Assembly (NCBI RefSeq): GCF_000346465.2
Contig: NC_034009.1
Span: 22,738,709-22,802,708, forward strand
Source: Prunus persica
Taxonomy: Eukaryota; Streptophyta; Magnoliopsida; Rosales; Rosaceae
Direction of reading: 5' to 3'
Length of the DNA: 64,000 nt
Below, piece after piece: positions 22,598 to 35,602 of this stretch. The position numbers and the translations under genes are program-made. Under the pieces are notes generated by a model, which saw nothing but the letters and a program-made list of their open reading frames with translations, was not told the origin of the DNA and searched no databases. Numbering within the stretch: the first letter of the stretch is position 1; each line of letters starts with the position of its first letter.

Positions 22598-24429
22598 TCA
22601 TCCAACCAGCAGCTTGTTCTCACTCAAAAAACTGTAAGTGGGTACCTCTAGATTGTATGGTGCAGGTCCCTTGCGGATCCTGCCAGAAATGTCGTAGTGC
22701 GAACCATGGCATGGGCAAAACCAACCACCAAAATCACCAGCATTTGGCAAGGGGATGCATCCTAAGTGAGTGCAGACCCCAACAACAACAAGCCATTCTG
22801 GATTCTTAACCCTCTCTGCATCCTGTTGGGGGTCACGAAGGGACTGAACATCTACACTATTAGCCAACTTGATGTCATCTTCAGTCCTACGCCTAATAAA
22901 AACAGGCTTCCCCCTCCACTTCACAGTAACAGTAGTACCAGGCTCAATGCTGGACAGATCAACCTCAAGGGAAGCAAGGGCAAGGACATCTTTGCTGGCA
23001 GACATGCTCAGTACAAACTTGAGGACCAGAAGCCGGATCAAGGAGGCATACACAAATCTGCCACCTGTCAAGATGAAATAAGCAAATGCCCGCTTGCTGG
23101 GGTCACCAGGTGGATATCTTTCATGGTTGTACTCATCATATACAATTTTTGAAGAAGGATTCTTCACAGCTGCCACGGTAGCTGGGATTTCTGAGATAAG
23201 ACCAATATCATGTCCGGGAGCAAGGGCTTCAGAGGAAAATCCTGAAATGAGGAACCAACCTTTCAACAAACAAGTTCCATAGACAATTGAATCTCATGCA
23301 AATAAGTTTCAAGATTAACATGTGAAGAAACATCACATTTTCCCCTCTACACATGAGACAGGCGCATCAGCAAGGCATTTTCCAATCAAATTATTAACTA
23401 AAGGCATCTATCAAGAAACAAAGATAGCTAGAGTATAACATAACCTAACTATCATCCCCAGCCAAAAGAGTGCAAAGCATATGAAATATCTGTATAGTAC
23501 AGAAACTAAACGCAAGTTACTAACTCTGAACAGAAGCTACTGCCTACATTTTTTCAAAAATTCGTCCGACCTATCTAGACATCCAGCAACTATCAATTTA
23601 AACAAATGCCACACGCACCCAGGTCTTGATATTGTGTCAGGGTATCAACTTGTGTAGTTAACCATAATCCTTAACGAAATGAGATTTATTATAACCAATG
23701 AGTTAACGACAGTTTTTTCAGGATCCAGACAGTGCATAAAAACAAAGAAAGGATTCATAAATAGACTAATTTTCTGTCCTTTCATTATCGCGGACTTCTT
23801 TCAATCTCAATAAATGAAGCACAAATTTACTAAGAAGGATTCAAAGCACAAAATTGATTCAGCAATAGAATACCAAAGCAAGTATCAAAATCAAATTAAA
23901 AACACATCGATCTGGAGCAAGCACAAACGCTATGCTTTAACAAATCATAAAATCCCAGGTCGAGTGACATATCACATACTCAATTAAAACTGTGAAATGC
24001 CCATTTCGATTTGACCAAAGATCCTACTTTGGAAATATTGAATTGAAAATGAAAATGAAAATAAGCAAAAATTAGAGAAATGAAGATTACATAAGCATTA
24101 TGAACCAATTTCAATTTCTGAATCTAAAAAATTAGAATCCTGACCGGATGGAACAAGTAGCCCTACACAATTAAAGCAATCAATTGTAAAAGAACCAAAC
24201 CCTAAATAAATCTGAAGCTAAAGGTGGGGGATTAGGGCAGACCTCTGATCAGAGATGGAAAATGGGAATGGAAGAAAAATTGATTGGGGGATCTGGAAGG
24301 GCCATCGGGGGAAGAGTCGTCGTTGTTATTGAAAAGCGGATGAGATCCAGAGACAAAGGCTGGGGTTGTCTGCGACGACCTCCAAGCCACTGCAGAAGAT
24401 GAAAGCCTTCTTCCCGCGACTCGCAGCAT
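22598..24429 (-). CDS. UCR1: Rieske iron-sulfur subunit of mitochondrial cytochrome bc1 complex (complex III)
   Basis: Carries the 2Fe-2S centre that takes electrons from ubiquinol and passes them to cytochrome c1 in the inner mitochondrial membrane. Two minus-strand exons, 24243-24429 and 22598-23241, joined in phase 1, give 276 residues. Residues 1-60 are Arg/Ser-rich and lack acidic residues until late, as in a mitochondrial presequence. One membrane helix (about residues 113-143) precedes the soluble Rieske head. Box I CTHLGC (about 219-224) and box II CPCHGSH (about 238-244) supply the two Cys and two His cluster ligands and the disulfide. The roughly 1-kb intron has no other gene. It is the third member, after FKBP19 and transaldolase, of the set collinear with Arabidopsis chromosome 5. 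Confidence 0.96.
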
Positions 24430-25199
24430 CTTCTTCTCTTTCTTCCTGCTATCGCTATGGCCTCAACCCCTCGACACACGAACAAAAAAGCCTACTTCTG
24501 TTTTTCTTTTATTTCTTTTTCTGTTGGTTACAGCGAACAAAGCTATATTTGACCGTAGCAAAGTCCAACTCCAATAACAAATAAAGATTGGACCAAATTC
24601 CGTATCTCCAGGTGCAGGTGTTACGACGCCGTTCATTGACGACAGCTCGCAGTCCATAATAGAAAGACAATTTTATTCTGTGAAAAAGAAAAAATTGGGA
24701 TTAATGGTGTGGGAATATTAATACTTAGGATGAATAATATAGTTTGTCTTTTAAAAATTAAAAAAGAGGAAAGAGATTCGAACATGAACCTCTTTGTTCG
24801 AAACCTCTTCCTTGGTTTGAAATTTTCATTTTGGTCATTATGATTCCCTAATTATTTTCTCTCATGTGCCAAGGGATGAGTAATGCTAATGACAATAAAA
24901 TTGTGCACCAAAATATAGTCCAAAATCACATGGCAAACAATGCTTCCGGAGTAAATAAACGACTACAAATTTACTTGCTCAAGCACATTCAGGCTGAAGT
25001 CATACTTCTGTTATTGCACAACTTTGCATTGCAATAGTAAAAGTACAAGAAAAAGAAACAGATAGATGCTACACACATTCAGAAAAAAGTTATCTCCCCA
25101 ATTAGTTGGTTGTGCTTCATCAACCTTGTAGGCTTTGTATAGTTTTAAAATTTCCGACTATATTATGTGGATCCTAGTAGTGTTAAAACCACCCTAGAT
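24430..25199. other. Rieske upstream region and glycyl-tRNA synthetase 3' flank
   Basis: Promoter side of the Rieske gene, then AT-rich intergenic DNA to the stop of the synthetase gene. No gene is supported. Confidence 0.5.
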
Positions 25200-27216
25200 C
25201 TACTCATCCGCAGATGCAGAAGAATGATGGGGAAAAGTCGCCCACACATCGGCCCAACTCCTCAGTCCCTCGGTTACCTCCTTCACAACAGATGCTGCTT
25301 CCTTCACATCAACACGGATTTGATCCTTGCTGTCTCTCTCTCTGATTGTCACAGACGATGTAGTATCAACCGTGATTGCAAAAGGTACACCCAGTTCATC
25401 AGTTCGTGCATAACGTTTCCCAATTGAGGTACCTGATCAAACAAACAATCAAACAGTCAGAAACTCAAATACTTAAGCTACAATGGGGAATTAAACCAAG
25501 ATAAATCTCTCATTTACATACCTGTAATATCAATTTTATGAGATATGCCAGCAACAGTCAATGACTTGGAAATGTCTTTAGCAATATCCTCATACTTTTG
25601 ATTTTGGACGAGTGGGAAAACCGTACATTTAATAGGTGCAACAATTGAGGGGAAAGCAAAAACATTTAACTGTTCATTCCCAGCTTTACTCGCCCGTGTG
25701 TAGTACGAATGCTCAAAAAGACAATATATAATTCGCCCAATACCAAAAGAAGGCTCGATTACAGAGGGCGTGAATACTCTTTGGTGTTCTTTCTTTTTCT
25801 CCTTTGAAATTTTCACCATGTTCTTCTTGATAGATACATTTTTCCCCAGAGTGCAGACATAAAAATCCACCTCCCCTTTCGACTCTAAATCAGCTTTCAA
25901 TGCGAAAGCTTCTTTTTCTTTCATGGACTGAAATGCATGAGGTAATACATCAACACAAAAATATATTTATTAAAGGTGAGAAGATGATAAAGACAATATT
26001 CCATATTCACCTCCAAAGCTTCAACTACATTCTTTTGGCTCCCTTTGAAAGCAAGGCCGATCTCTTTCTTTACTGGAGATATAACCAATACCTGAAATTA
26101 TATAACAAGTCAAAAATGGTAGACTGTTCTTACAGACGAAGTCAGGAAATCGTGTTTACTGATAGATAACATCAACGATGTACATGATCTGCATAAAACT
26201 TTACCTCTACTTCTCTTGGTTCTGGAAATTTTTCATGAGCCACAAGTGCTTCACCACTTTTCTCCTGTCATAAAACAAGAAACAATACTTTTTAAAATAT
26301 AGTTTTCTACACCAAAGCAGAATATACACTCATCATCACTTTATGTTGTAAGTCTTCTCTCATGATGGTACAACTGTTTCATTCTTAAAAATGAAGTTCT
26401 GAAATTGACAAATAAAATACTACTGGACCAAAACACTACCAAATGAAACCAAAAATCAATCAATATACATTTAAAATGCTACCATATCAGCATAATGATA
26501 AATGAAAAATCAGTCTACAGTTAAGCTTTTTAAATTAAAAATATCTAACAAGTCCTTACCGAATGAGCACGCAAGTCATATGCTGATCTATCAGCTATAC
26601 CAACACACTCAATCCAGCCATAGGAACTCTCAATCTCAGCATCCCAACAATCAGCGGCATAGTGAGCCATTTCATTTGCAAGATGCTGGCGAAACCTCAA
26701 TCGTTTCTCGTCTATACCTAAACGAGTGAGGAAAAGATACACTCTGCCAATGAAGTAGCCCAAAGTTTGATTGTTGACTATTCCCTAAATCATGTGAAAT
26801 TGCACTATCAAACTAAGATATAGAAAAGATATATAAATATAAAACAAGATCAAATAAAAGTTGGCGGAACCCAACCTTAGCTACTGCTTCATCCAATCGA
26901 ATTGCCTTTGCAGATTCGCCCGACATTTGTAATTCCCTTGGGAACATCAAAAACTCCAACTCTGCAACTTCTGAAAACTTTGGGTGAGATTTATCTTCAG
27001 GATCCACAAAGTGCTCAATCTCTGCTAGTGTGAATTCCCGAACTCTCAAAAGGCCTTGGCGAGGAGATATCTGCACATTATAGTAACAAGTTAGGAATTG
27101 ATTATGGATCACACAAGCTGGAACTTCCATGATGGCTTAACTTCAATGGGAAACAACAAGAAGACTGGGCACAAAAACCACTGGGCAATAACAGAGCATG
27201 ACACAAGTTACATGAC

Positions 27217-27256
<40 letters not shown>

Positions 27257-28921
27257 TATTTTGTAGGTATAGATGTAGTATTATTGTTTAAAGATAAAGC
27301 TGATAAACAACACACAATTTTCGAGCCTTTCAGTCCCAATAAAGAGTGAAAGACTATATTGGTAAGAAGAATAAATAGTGAAAGACCATGTCTGTGAATG
27401 CCCTGAAAAAAATCAGGCATGATCTTATTTTGGAATCACAGGGAAGAATTTATAACCTCGTTCCTAAAAGCCTGCCCAATTTGAGCTGCAGCAAATGGTA
27501 GCTTGTTGCCATTGTAATAATACAGGTCTTTAAAATTCACAAAGATGCCTTGTGCAGTTTCTGGACGCAAGTACCTGCAGAAAATGAGGTAACACAAAAA
27601 ATAAGAATGAGCAAGGCAAAATTCCATGGATATTGATACTAACATTACAGAAAAAGTTTTGATAATATGTTTATGTGTCTGAAATGCTCACCCAGGGATC
27701 AAGCCAGATGGACCAATTGAAGTTTGAAACATTAAGTTGAATGGATAAGGATCGGATAAAGGATTCTTTGTGTCAGGGGATACAATCCCATACTCCTTTA
27801 TCTTTGCACCTAGTTCTTCAGCTGAGAAGTCGTCTAACATCGCAAGTACATGTTTAAGCTCTTTGGCCTTCTCTGCAGTAATGTTTAGGTCCTTCTGGAG
27901 TTTATCATTACAAAAATCCTTGAGCAAGTGATCGGCCCGGTAGCAAGTCCCAGTTTTCTCGTCCTTAACCATAAGATCAGTGAATTTCTCGACATGTCCT
28001 GATGCCTTCAGAACCACCTCAGGTGTCACACAAGGACAGTCAACTTCCAGCATGTTCTCCTCAAGCACAAAATGCTGCAAGACGATAGAAAAAGGCTCAA
28101 ATCATTGATTATGCATTCCTTTCCCTAAGCTGTGATGTTCTTCACATAGACCTCCACTCATGCACTCATTTCTTCTTTTTTTTACTCACAACCATTCTTG
28201 AATGTCAAAAGCTTGTTACCAATTCCTTATAAGTAAATTGTGAAAATAAATTACACATAAATTTAAATCCCTTCCAGTTAGTAAAAAAAAATATATATTC
28301 CCATGCAGACTCCCATAAGCAGATTATTGAATTAAAACAACTTAAACACGAACTAGTCTAGAGTTTTCATCCAATCGAAACAATAAAAAAGTAGACAAAT
28401 TAAATCAAACGAACCTGACGCCAAAATGCGAGGACGTTGGACTTGACGGCGCAACCGGGCGGACCATAGTCATAGAGTCCCGCAACGCCACCATAGATGT
28501 TGAAAGATTTGATGTAAAACAGACGCCGTTCCAGCGTATTAGATACCGCTTGGCGGAACGCCTCCCTGTTGAGCGAGCCATCGGCGCTGCTCAATGTGGC
28601 TTGAAGGTCTTTTTCGATCGAAGCCTTCTGGAGCTTCAACGCGTTCAAGGCTTCAATGGCGGCATCAATCTCCGACTTGGCCGCCTTGCCAGCTTTGAGA
28701 GATCGGACCTGGTTGCCTTGGTTCTCGACCTCCGATTGCTTATCGGCAAGGGCTTTGCGGAGCGAGTCCTCTGGAGCAGCCATTGTTGGTGTGAAGTGGC
28801 GCCTGAAGCAGGGAGCTAGAGGTGATGCTAGGGTTTTGTGTGAGTGGCGCAGAGTGAGCCGATGGAAGAAACAGTGGCCAAAAGAAGTCGATGAGGTAAT
28901 GAAGGCGGAGAGTGTACGCAT
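25200..28921 (-). CDS. Glycine--tRNA ligase, cytosolic/mitochondrial
   Basis: Class II synthetase charging tRNA-Gly. Nine minus-strand exons: 28415-28921, 27692-28074, 27457-27574, 26876-27070, 26560-26784, 26205-26264, 26011-26091, 25522-25927 and 25200-25432. They give 735 residues. From the first ATG (28921), residues 1-46 are Arg/Ser/His-rich with no acidic residue, like a mitochondrial presequence. The second Met at 28783 ([12 protein letters not shown]) would give a cytosolic form. A WHEP-type coiled domain spans about residues 47-105. The catalytic core shows [29 protein letters not shown], motif 2 ([17 protein letters not shown]), motif 3 ([12 protein letters not shown]) and a C-terminal anticodon-binding domain. 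It matches the eukaryotic alpha2-type enzyme, not the plastid alpha-beta type. Confidence 0.96.
27221..27250. repeat. (AT)n microsatellite in a glycyl-tRNA synthetase intron
   Basis: About 15 AT units in the intron between exons 3 and 4. Confidence 0.9.
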
Positions 28922-29373
28922 GCGAATATGTCCACTATTGGTGGTGGGTAACTTAAACCACTCGTTCTGTTTAGGGTTTTAAAAAAGGCAAAGTCAATCA
29001 GTTTCTGAATCAAAACAACAAAGGGAAAGTTTGCTAAACGGTGTCGTTCTTCTTGAATATCCTCACATGTTGTTTCTGGACCCGTAAAAACACTTGGCCC
29101 CACGAAGGTATGTCTAGGATTTTGTCATAGGCTAGCGGCCCATGGTGACGTATATTGGGCTGAGTGTTTCGGCCTCGTTTGTTGGGTACGTAGTAGGATT
29201 GCTTAACCAATGTCATGTTTGGTGCTCAAAAATGCATGTAGATAATATAAAAGATAATCTCGTGATAATCCAATCATGTGCATTCCGTATAATAATTTAT
29301 CTTATAAAATAGGTGGAATACATAATTCCACTACTCCAACCTTTTAATCATATATTTAAAACTCAAGAGCCGG

Positions 29374-29441
29374 GACATGACTGCTAGTGCTAAATTCCAA
29401 TCCGATTGACATGACCGCTAGTGCTAAATTCCAATCCAATC
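29374..29441. repeat. 34-bp tandem duplication
   Basis: GACATGACYGCTAGTGCTAA is found at 29374 and again at 29408, with the following ATTCCAATCC also repeated. Confidence 0.85.
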
Positions 29442-31919
29442 TTAATCGCTAAATATTTCGGAATTATTCCAATGTGATATTAAAGGGTAAAAGTGGAATT
29501 TGAATTTTGCAAGAGAGAACCAAGAGAGGAGTGTAGTGTAGAGAGCAAATTAAGGGGTCCTAATAGAGTCCCCCCGTCTTTAATACGTTAGCCATGCTGG
29601 CGTAACTACAATTTAAAATTAGGTGGGTTAGCTTTAAATGTGCTGAAAATGGGGGCTGAATCTTACATTTTCTGGGTGGATTTTTTTCCTTTTCAAGAGA
29701 AATTAGTAGATTGCTTTCCTTTTCTTTATTTATTTTGTCAATATACTTTCCATCCATGACGTGTAAACTACTTTCCATCTATTCACGAGTGTACTATCAC
29801 GCCGGTCACGTTTTCACTTATTTAGTATTCAGCAATTATTTTCTTCTTCTTTTTCATTATTATTCAACAACTATCATTTATGAGATGATTTTTTTTTCTA
29901 AAAACTCTGCATTTTATTTTTACTTTTCCAATCAATTCATTATGAACATCAAAACACTAAAAATAATGAATCAAATAATACAAATTTATTACATTGTAAA
30001 CAAAATATTAATAATCTTTTGCATTAGAAGGGGAATATAACTTGTGCTCCACTTCATCACTCTCATTCCACTCATGCAAGTTAAGCTATGGCTTGTCTAC
30101 TAAGTTGTAATTAGTGAGTTTGAGTTAGAATTCGCATTCTCAATGAAGTTGTTAAACTATATGAAATTTGAGGGAGAATGGTCGATACGGATTCAATATA
30201 CGATGTTCATCAACCCTGTGTTTGAATGAAGAAATTGAAAATTGTATAGAATTCTTAGATGATTGAATTTGGATCTTCATCATTTAAATTTTTGGCAAAT
30301 AATAATTTCAGTATTTGGATTTATGTATGTCGAATTTTGTAAATGACAGAAATTACAATGAAAAATGAATTCTTACTCAATAGAAATTGTGAAATAATGC
30401 ATCTTTTAGCGGAAAATTAAACTCGAGAATCTCGATCCCAAATTTCCACAATTTTTTATGCGCGTCATTTAATAAGTTCCATACTTAAGTGGCCAAACAA
30501 TTGAAATATCAATTTCTCCTCTTCAATTCCCAAATTTTAGCTAAATTCCGAGTTATTTTTCTCCATCTAAACTTAGGGTAATATAAATAAGCTTGATTAC
30601 TAAAATTTTATATTTATAAATATACTATTTTACTTGGTGAATTAAAGTGAATGGGAAAACTTGAAATTTTATAAATTGTGTGAATGGTATAATGATTTTT
30701 TATTTATTAATATTTTAAAAAAGCACTCTTGAATGGATTGTTTCTTCATGAACCACTTTAGTATGAAGAGTGTAATTCCTCCAAAATCAATAGTTCAATT
30801 TTATGATATTGGGTGGGGCATCATTTATGCTTTCATTTTCACATGATTAATAAATAATTTGCATAATTCGTAATAGCAATTAAACTCCTTATTGTGATTA
30901 TGATTATGAATAAATAAACATGTCATAAGACTCGTTGACAGATGCAAAATGTTAATGTAACTTTGAACAAACGCTTATGGAAAATTGAATCAACATCACC
31001 TTTGATTCCTATGAAATAGTGACACGTTGAATAAGCATTTTTCGCCAAGTTATTGTTAACAATGTTCGCGTTGCATGGATAATCAATGCTCCGACTACTT
31101 TTAGATATTACATCAACAACGAATGCTTCGATTGTCATGATTGATTAATAAAATATTTTTCATTATTTTTGAATTATGGAAACTCGACAAGTTAGTAATT
31201 CATCTTTTTTTATGACTTTATTGTGATCACAGTCAGCAGTTCAACTCAAACGGTAGTTAAAACAAAATTAGCCGTTATATCGCATCTAACTGCACACATG
31301 CACTTACAATTCCAATCATACTTTTTTAAGGTAATATGTCAGGGTAGTTGGGTCGTTAGAACATGTAACCAACAATGCAGAATTTTTTCCGAAAGTGAAT
31401 AGATGGAGCCTTGTGGTGCGAAAGTGCCATGTACAACTTCAAAAGGGTATGATATCTCAATGCATATCAGGTCCGGTGAATGGTTCACTCATCTCGTTCC
31501 AGCACATAGCTTTCTACATATATCGTTACTCTACTCAAAACTTTTTAGTTTCAAAAAGATCTCCAACTTTGTTAAAACAAATTAGGTTACATTTATAGAC
31601 CTTTGACAGGCCTGACATACAAATATCGGTGAAAATATCGATATTTAGCATCATTTCTGGTTTTTATACTTGTAGCCAAACAATAAATAAAGAAAATTAG
31701 TTGCAATTTCTTCCTTATCTTTTTCTTTTCTCCTTAATTTGGTAAATATCCCTCCCCTCCCCTATCATATTTTGGTGGTGAAATAAAGTTTTGGAGCGTG
31801 ACACTTCAATGTGTGCCGGAAATCTTCCCATGTATAGAACACACAATGAACAAGAGGGAAAATCGAAGAATTCAAAAAAATCGTACCAAATACATTCTAT
31901 ATCGACCCCTCCGGCTGTC

Positions 31920-31927
31920 CTATAAAT
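31920..31927 (+). promoter_or_regulatory. TATA box of the VIM gene
   Basis: CTATAAATACC occurs about 135 bases before the VIM start codon, in a good position and sequence context for a plant TATA box. Function is inferred only from sequence and distance. Confidence 0.5.
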
Positions 31928-32058
31928 ACCCATTCTAAATTCCTCACTTCCGCACCAGTCAGCACTGTCACTGTCAGTAAGAAAAGAGAGAGTCTAGTTT
32001 TCAGGTCCAGTATTTTGACCTTTACAAGTCAAACACTCGCCACTCTTTTATCATCACG

Positions 32059-35000
32059 ATGGCCAACGTCAGCGTTAGAGTGCTCCCCTGCGACGGCGAC
32101 GGCTTTTGCATGGCCTGCAAAACGAAGCCGTCAGCCGAGGAGACGCTCACGTGCAAAACCTGCTACACCCCCTGGCATGTGGCTTGCCTCGCCGTCCCCC
32201 CCGAAACCCTTGCCGAGACTCTCATGTGGGACTGTCCCGACTGTGCTCCGCCGTCCGACGACGGACAGATCGTCGGTAATACGGTCGCCGACGGAGGAGA
32301 GGTCGGAAGCTCCGGCGAGCTGATCGCTGCGATCAGAGCCATCGAGTCGGACGAGTCTCTGACCGAGCGGGAGAAGGCAAAGAGGCGGCAGGAGCTGATG
32401 TCTGGAGGCGCGCGACCACCGTCCGATGGCGTCGGCGCGAATCCAGAGAAGGACGACAAAACCGTCGGTGAAAACGATGGCCTCGATAATCTCGAGGTCG
32501 ATATCAAGTGCTCGATTTGCATGCAGCTTCCGGAAAGACCGGTTACGGTTCGTCATCCAAACTGACACCAACTGTCGTGTTCTGAATTTCCGTTTCAAAA
32601 CATTTTTCTTCTTCTCAACTGCCCAATGCCCATTTTTTTATTGATATATTATTTAACTTAGAAAATAGAGAATTAAAGTCTCACTTGATCGGTAACTGCG
32701 CCGGATTAAGAGATTAGATTAATTTAAAGTAATTTAAACTATTGTTACGGAATTGCGTTTATTGATTTTATCTCACTTCGTCCTGAAGTGAGCCGTTCTG
32801 TCAGGGGATTAGATTAATTTAAAATTCTCTTAAGAGATTAGATTAATTTAAAGTTGTTTAGATTATAGCTTGTATTAAAAAAAAGAGAATTGCGTTAATG
32901 AATTTTATCTGCTTCTGTGTTTAATTGTTCCAGACACCTTGTGGTCACAACTTCTGCCTCAAGTGCTTCCAGAAATGGGTGAAGCAGGGAAAGCGAACCT
33001 GCGCGAATTGCCGCTGCGCAGTCCCGCCGAAGATGGCGAGCAACCCTCGCATCAACTCTGTGCTTGTGGAGGCCATCCGCATAGCGAAGCAGTCAAACGG
33101 CTTCATCGGAGAGGAACAACGAGCTAAGGTGGTTCACTATGTCCAAATCCAAAACCAGAACCGGCCTGACAAGGCGTTCACCACAGAGAGGGCCAAGAAG
33201 GCAGGCAAGGCCAACGCCGCGAGCGGCAGAATCTTCGTGACCATCCCGCCTGACCATTTTGGACCCATTCCGGCCGAAAACAACCCTGAGAAGAAGACGG
33301 GGGTGTTGGTTGGGGAGACTTATGACGGCAGGATAGAATGTAGGCAATGGGGGGTTCATTTTCCGATGATTTCTGGGATTGCCGGGCAGTCCAAACATGG
33401 GGCCCAGTCGGTTGTTCTCTCTGGTGGCTATGAAGATGATGAGGACCATGGCGAGTGGTTTCTTTACACGGGGAGGTAATTATATATAATTATTAGAATA
33501 ATTATAATTAATTAATTAAAAATGATGTTTTAATTAACCTGTTTTGTCTCAATTAATCTTTGGTTTTGTGCTGAACTGTACAGTGGTGGAAGGGACCTTA
33601 GTGGCAATAAGCGTACAAATAAGGCTCACACTTTTGATCAGAAGTTTGAGCTGAGGAATCAGGCACTAAGAGTAAGTTGCCTACAGGGTTACCCTGTTCG
33701 AGTTGTCAGGTGAGTTTTGTGTCTTTATCAAATAGAAAATATCTGATGCGAGAACGAATTTTTGTTTTCTTTATCGTTTAGGTTGAATCTTATGTGTTTT
33801 AGCCAACACTAACTATTCTTTTGGGCAGATCCAAGAAGGAGAAACGCTCCTCTTATGCCCCGCCAGCAGGGCTACGATACGATGGAGTTTACAGAATTGA
33901 GAAATGTTGGACAAAACATGGCAAACAAGTAAACAACTCTTCATAATTTAATATGTCAGATTTTGATTCATACTTGATATGTTCATTAACAAGAGTTTTG
34001 CTCTTTCAGGGTTTTAAGGTATGCAGGTATCTTTTTGTTAGATGTGACAATGAACCTGCTCCTTGGACAAGGTATATATGAATGTCCCTTTTTTTTTTTC
34101 TTTTTTTTTTTGTTTCTCTCTATGTCTCTCTCTGTCTCTCTTCACTCTTAATTTCTGGAAAATCAATCTGCAGTGATGTTCATGGAGACCGTCCAAGGCT
34201 TCTGCCAGTTATTCCGGAGTTGGTGAATGCGATTGATGTAACAGAAAGAAGGGTAGAACCTTCTTGGGACTTTGATGTAAGATGGTTTCATTGCTAATTT
34301 ATATGGTTTTAGCTGTGCCGGTTTATATTGATTTAAGAACGTCAATAAACATGTTATTTGTGCATCTCAGGAAGAAAAAGGTTGCTGGATGTGGAAAAGG
34401 TCTCCACCACGTAGCAAAATACCGGTGGATAGTGGGAACCTAGGAGATAAGAAACAAACTAGGAAAGTTATCAAGCGAAAACAGAAAACGACTGTTAGCA
34501 AACGGCTTCTGAAAGGTATAGCTTTATGATAAAATGTGTGTAATTCCAGCCATTTTATTACTACTGCTCATGTGATCACCATAACTCCTTGTTTCCTTAA
34601 TTTTAATGCAATATGTTTAATAAGCAAATTGCGGTCAATGCAGGGTTGGAATGCTACCTCTGTCATAATGTTATGACTCTCCCAATTACTACGCCATGTG
34701 CTCACAACTTTTGCAAAGATTGCTTAGAGGGCGCCTTTGCTGGCATAAGCGCAACGACACAGCGGACATGCCAAGGCAGACGTACATTACGGGCAAAGAA
34801 AAACGTGATGAAGTGTCCTTCATGTACGAATGACATAGCAGATTTTCTTAACAATCCGCAGGTATGTAGTCTGCTGCATATATGTTTGGGTAGTCCATAT
34901 TGAAGTTCACTCCATGCTAAAGTGGATGCATCTAATCTTAACCTTAATGCTTGACAAAATTGTACAATACTGTTAAGGCAGGTTTGTGTATGCTACTTCT

Positions 35001-35602
35001 GTCTGTTTGGTGCAGTTGCAGTTTTATTTTGTTATCCTCCTGTGTTTTCAACGCTGATCAGTAATGGCTTCTTATTATATAGTTCTACCCTAACACCTGT
35101 TTCAGTGCCCAATAAATATTTTAATCAGTTGCAATTTCTCCATTAATATATGTTAACATCTTGACAGGTTAATACAGAACTCAAGAATATCATAGAATCA
35201 CTCCAGGTGAAAGCTGTTAAGTCAGAGGAAGGTGCTAAAGAGTCAAGTAAACATACTGATGGCTCACATGAAAAGCCTGATTTGGTTGCTGAAGACCCCG
35301 AAACTCGCAATGCAAGTGAAGCGACTCTGGACGAAGCCAAAGAAGGTGCTGACATTTGTATGAGAGACGCAGAGAGACATGAGGGCAAGGAGCTCTTTAA
35401 GCAGCAAGATTCTGTTAACTGTGAGGTAGAACTTGGTCCGGTTGAACCTGCAAAGGCCAACAAGAAGGAACTGCAAGCAACTGCAGTTGAGAGAAACTTA
35501 AAGCAGACTCGCAAGCGAAAAAAGGCAAACAACAGAGGTAATGCGTTGGATGTCGGGGCAATGACTAGTAGCAAGAGGGGTAAAGTGGAAGCAGCTGCGT
35601 GA
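32059..35602 (+). CDS. E3 ubiquitin ligase VIM/ORTHRUS (PHD-RING-SRA-RING), DNA methylation reader
   Basis: Plant counterpart of UHRF1: binds hemimethylated CpG through its SRA domain and helps MET1 keep CG methylation. Nine exons: 32059-32547, 32934-33475, 33584-33709, 33829-33928, 34010-34071, 34174-34276, 34371-34515, 34644-34861 and 35168-35602, giving 739 residues. A PHD finger (CMAC...CKTC...WHVAC...CPDC) covers about residues 17-63. RING 1 (CSIC...CGHNFC...CANC) covers 151-190, SRA/YDG about 258-420 (GRIFVTIPPDHFGPI, GIAGQ, SGGYEDDEDHGEWFLYTG), and RING 2 (CYLC...CAHNFC...CPSC) about 526-575. The tail is charged, with a KQTRKRKK nuclear signal. The tail after RING 2 is about 165 residues, longer than I remember for Arabidopsis VIM1 (about 645 residues in all). 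Confidence 0.95.

Larger units (their letters stand above)
28922..32058. other. Intergenic region between glycyl-tRNA synthetase and VIM
   Basis: About 3.1 kb, very AT-rich beyond 29.2 kb, with no supported gene. The first 200 bases are the divergent promoter of the synthetase. It includes a 34-bp direct repeat at 29374-29441. The last roughly 120 bases before 32059 are the VIM promoter and leader, with a TATAAATA-like box at 31920-31927 that would place transcription start near 31950. Confidence 0.5.

Noticed and set aside
32131..32598. Antisense open frame over VIM exon 1
   Set aside because: It is a GC-rich shadow of the coding strand with no domain.
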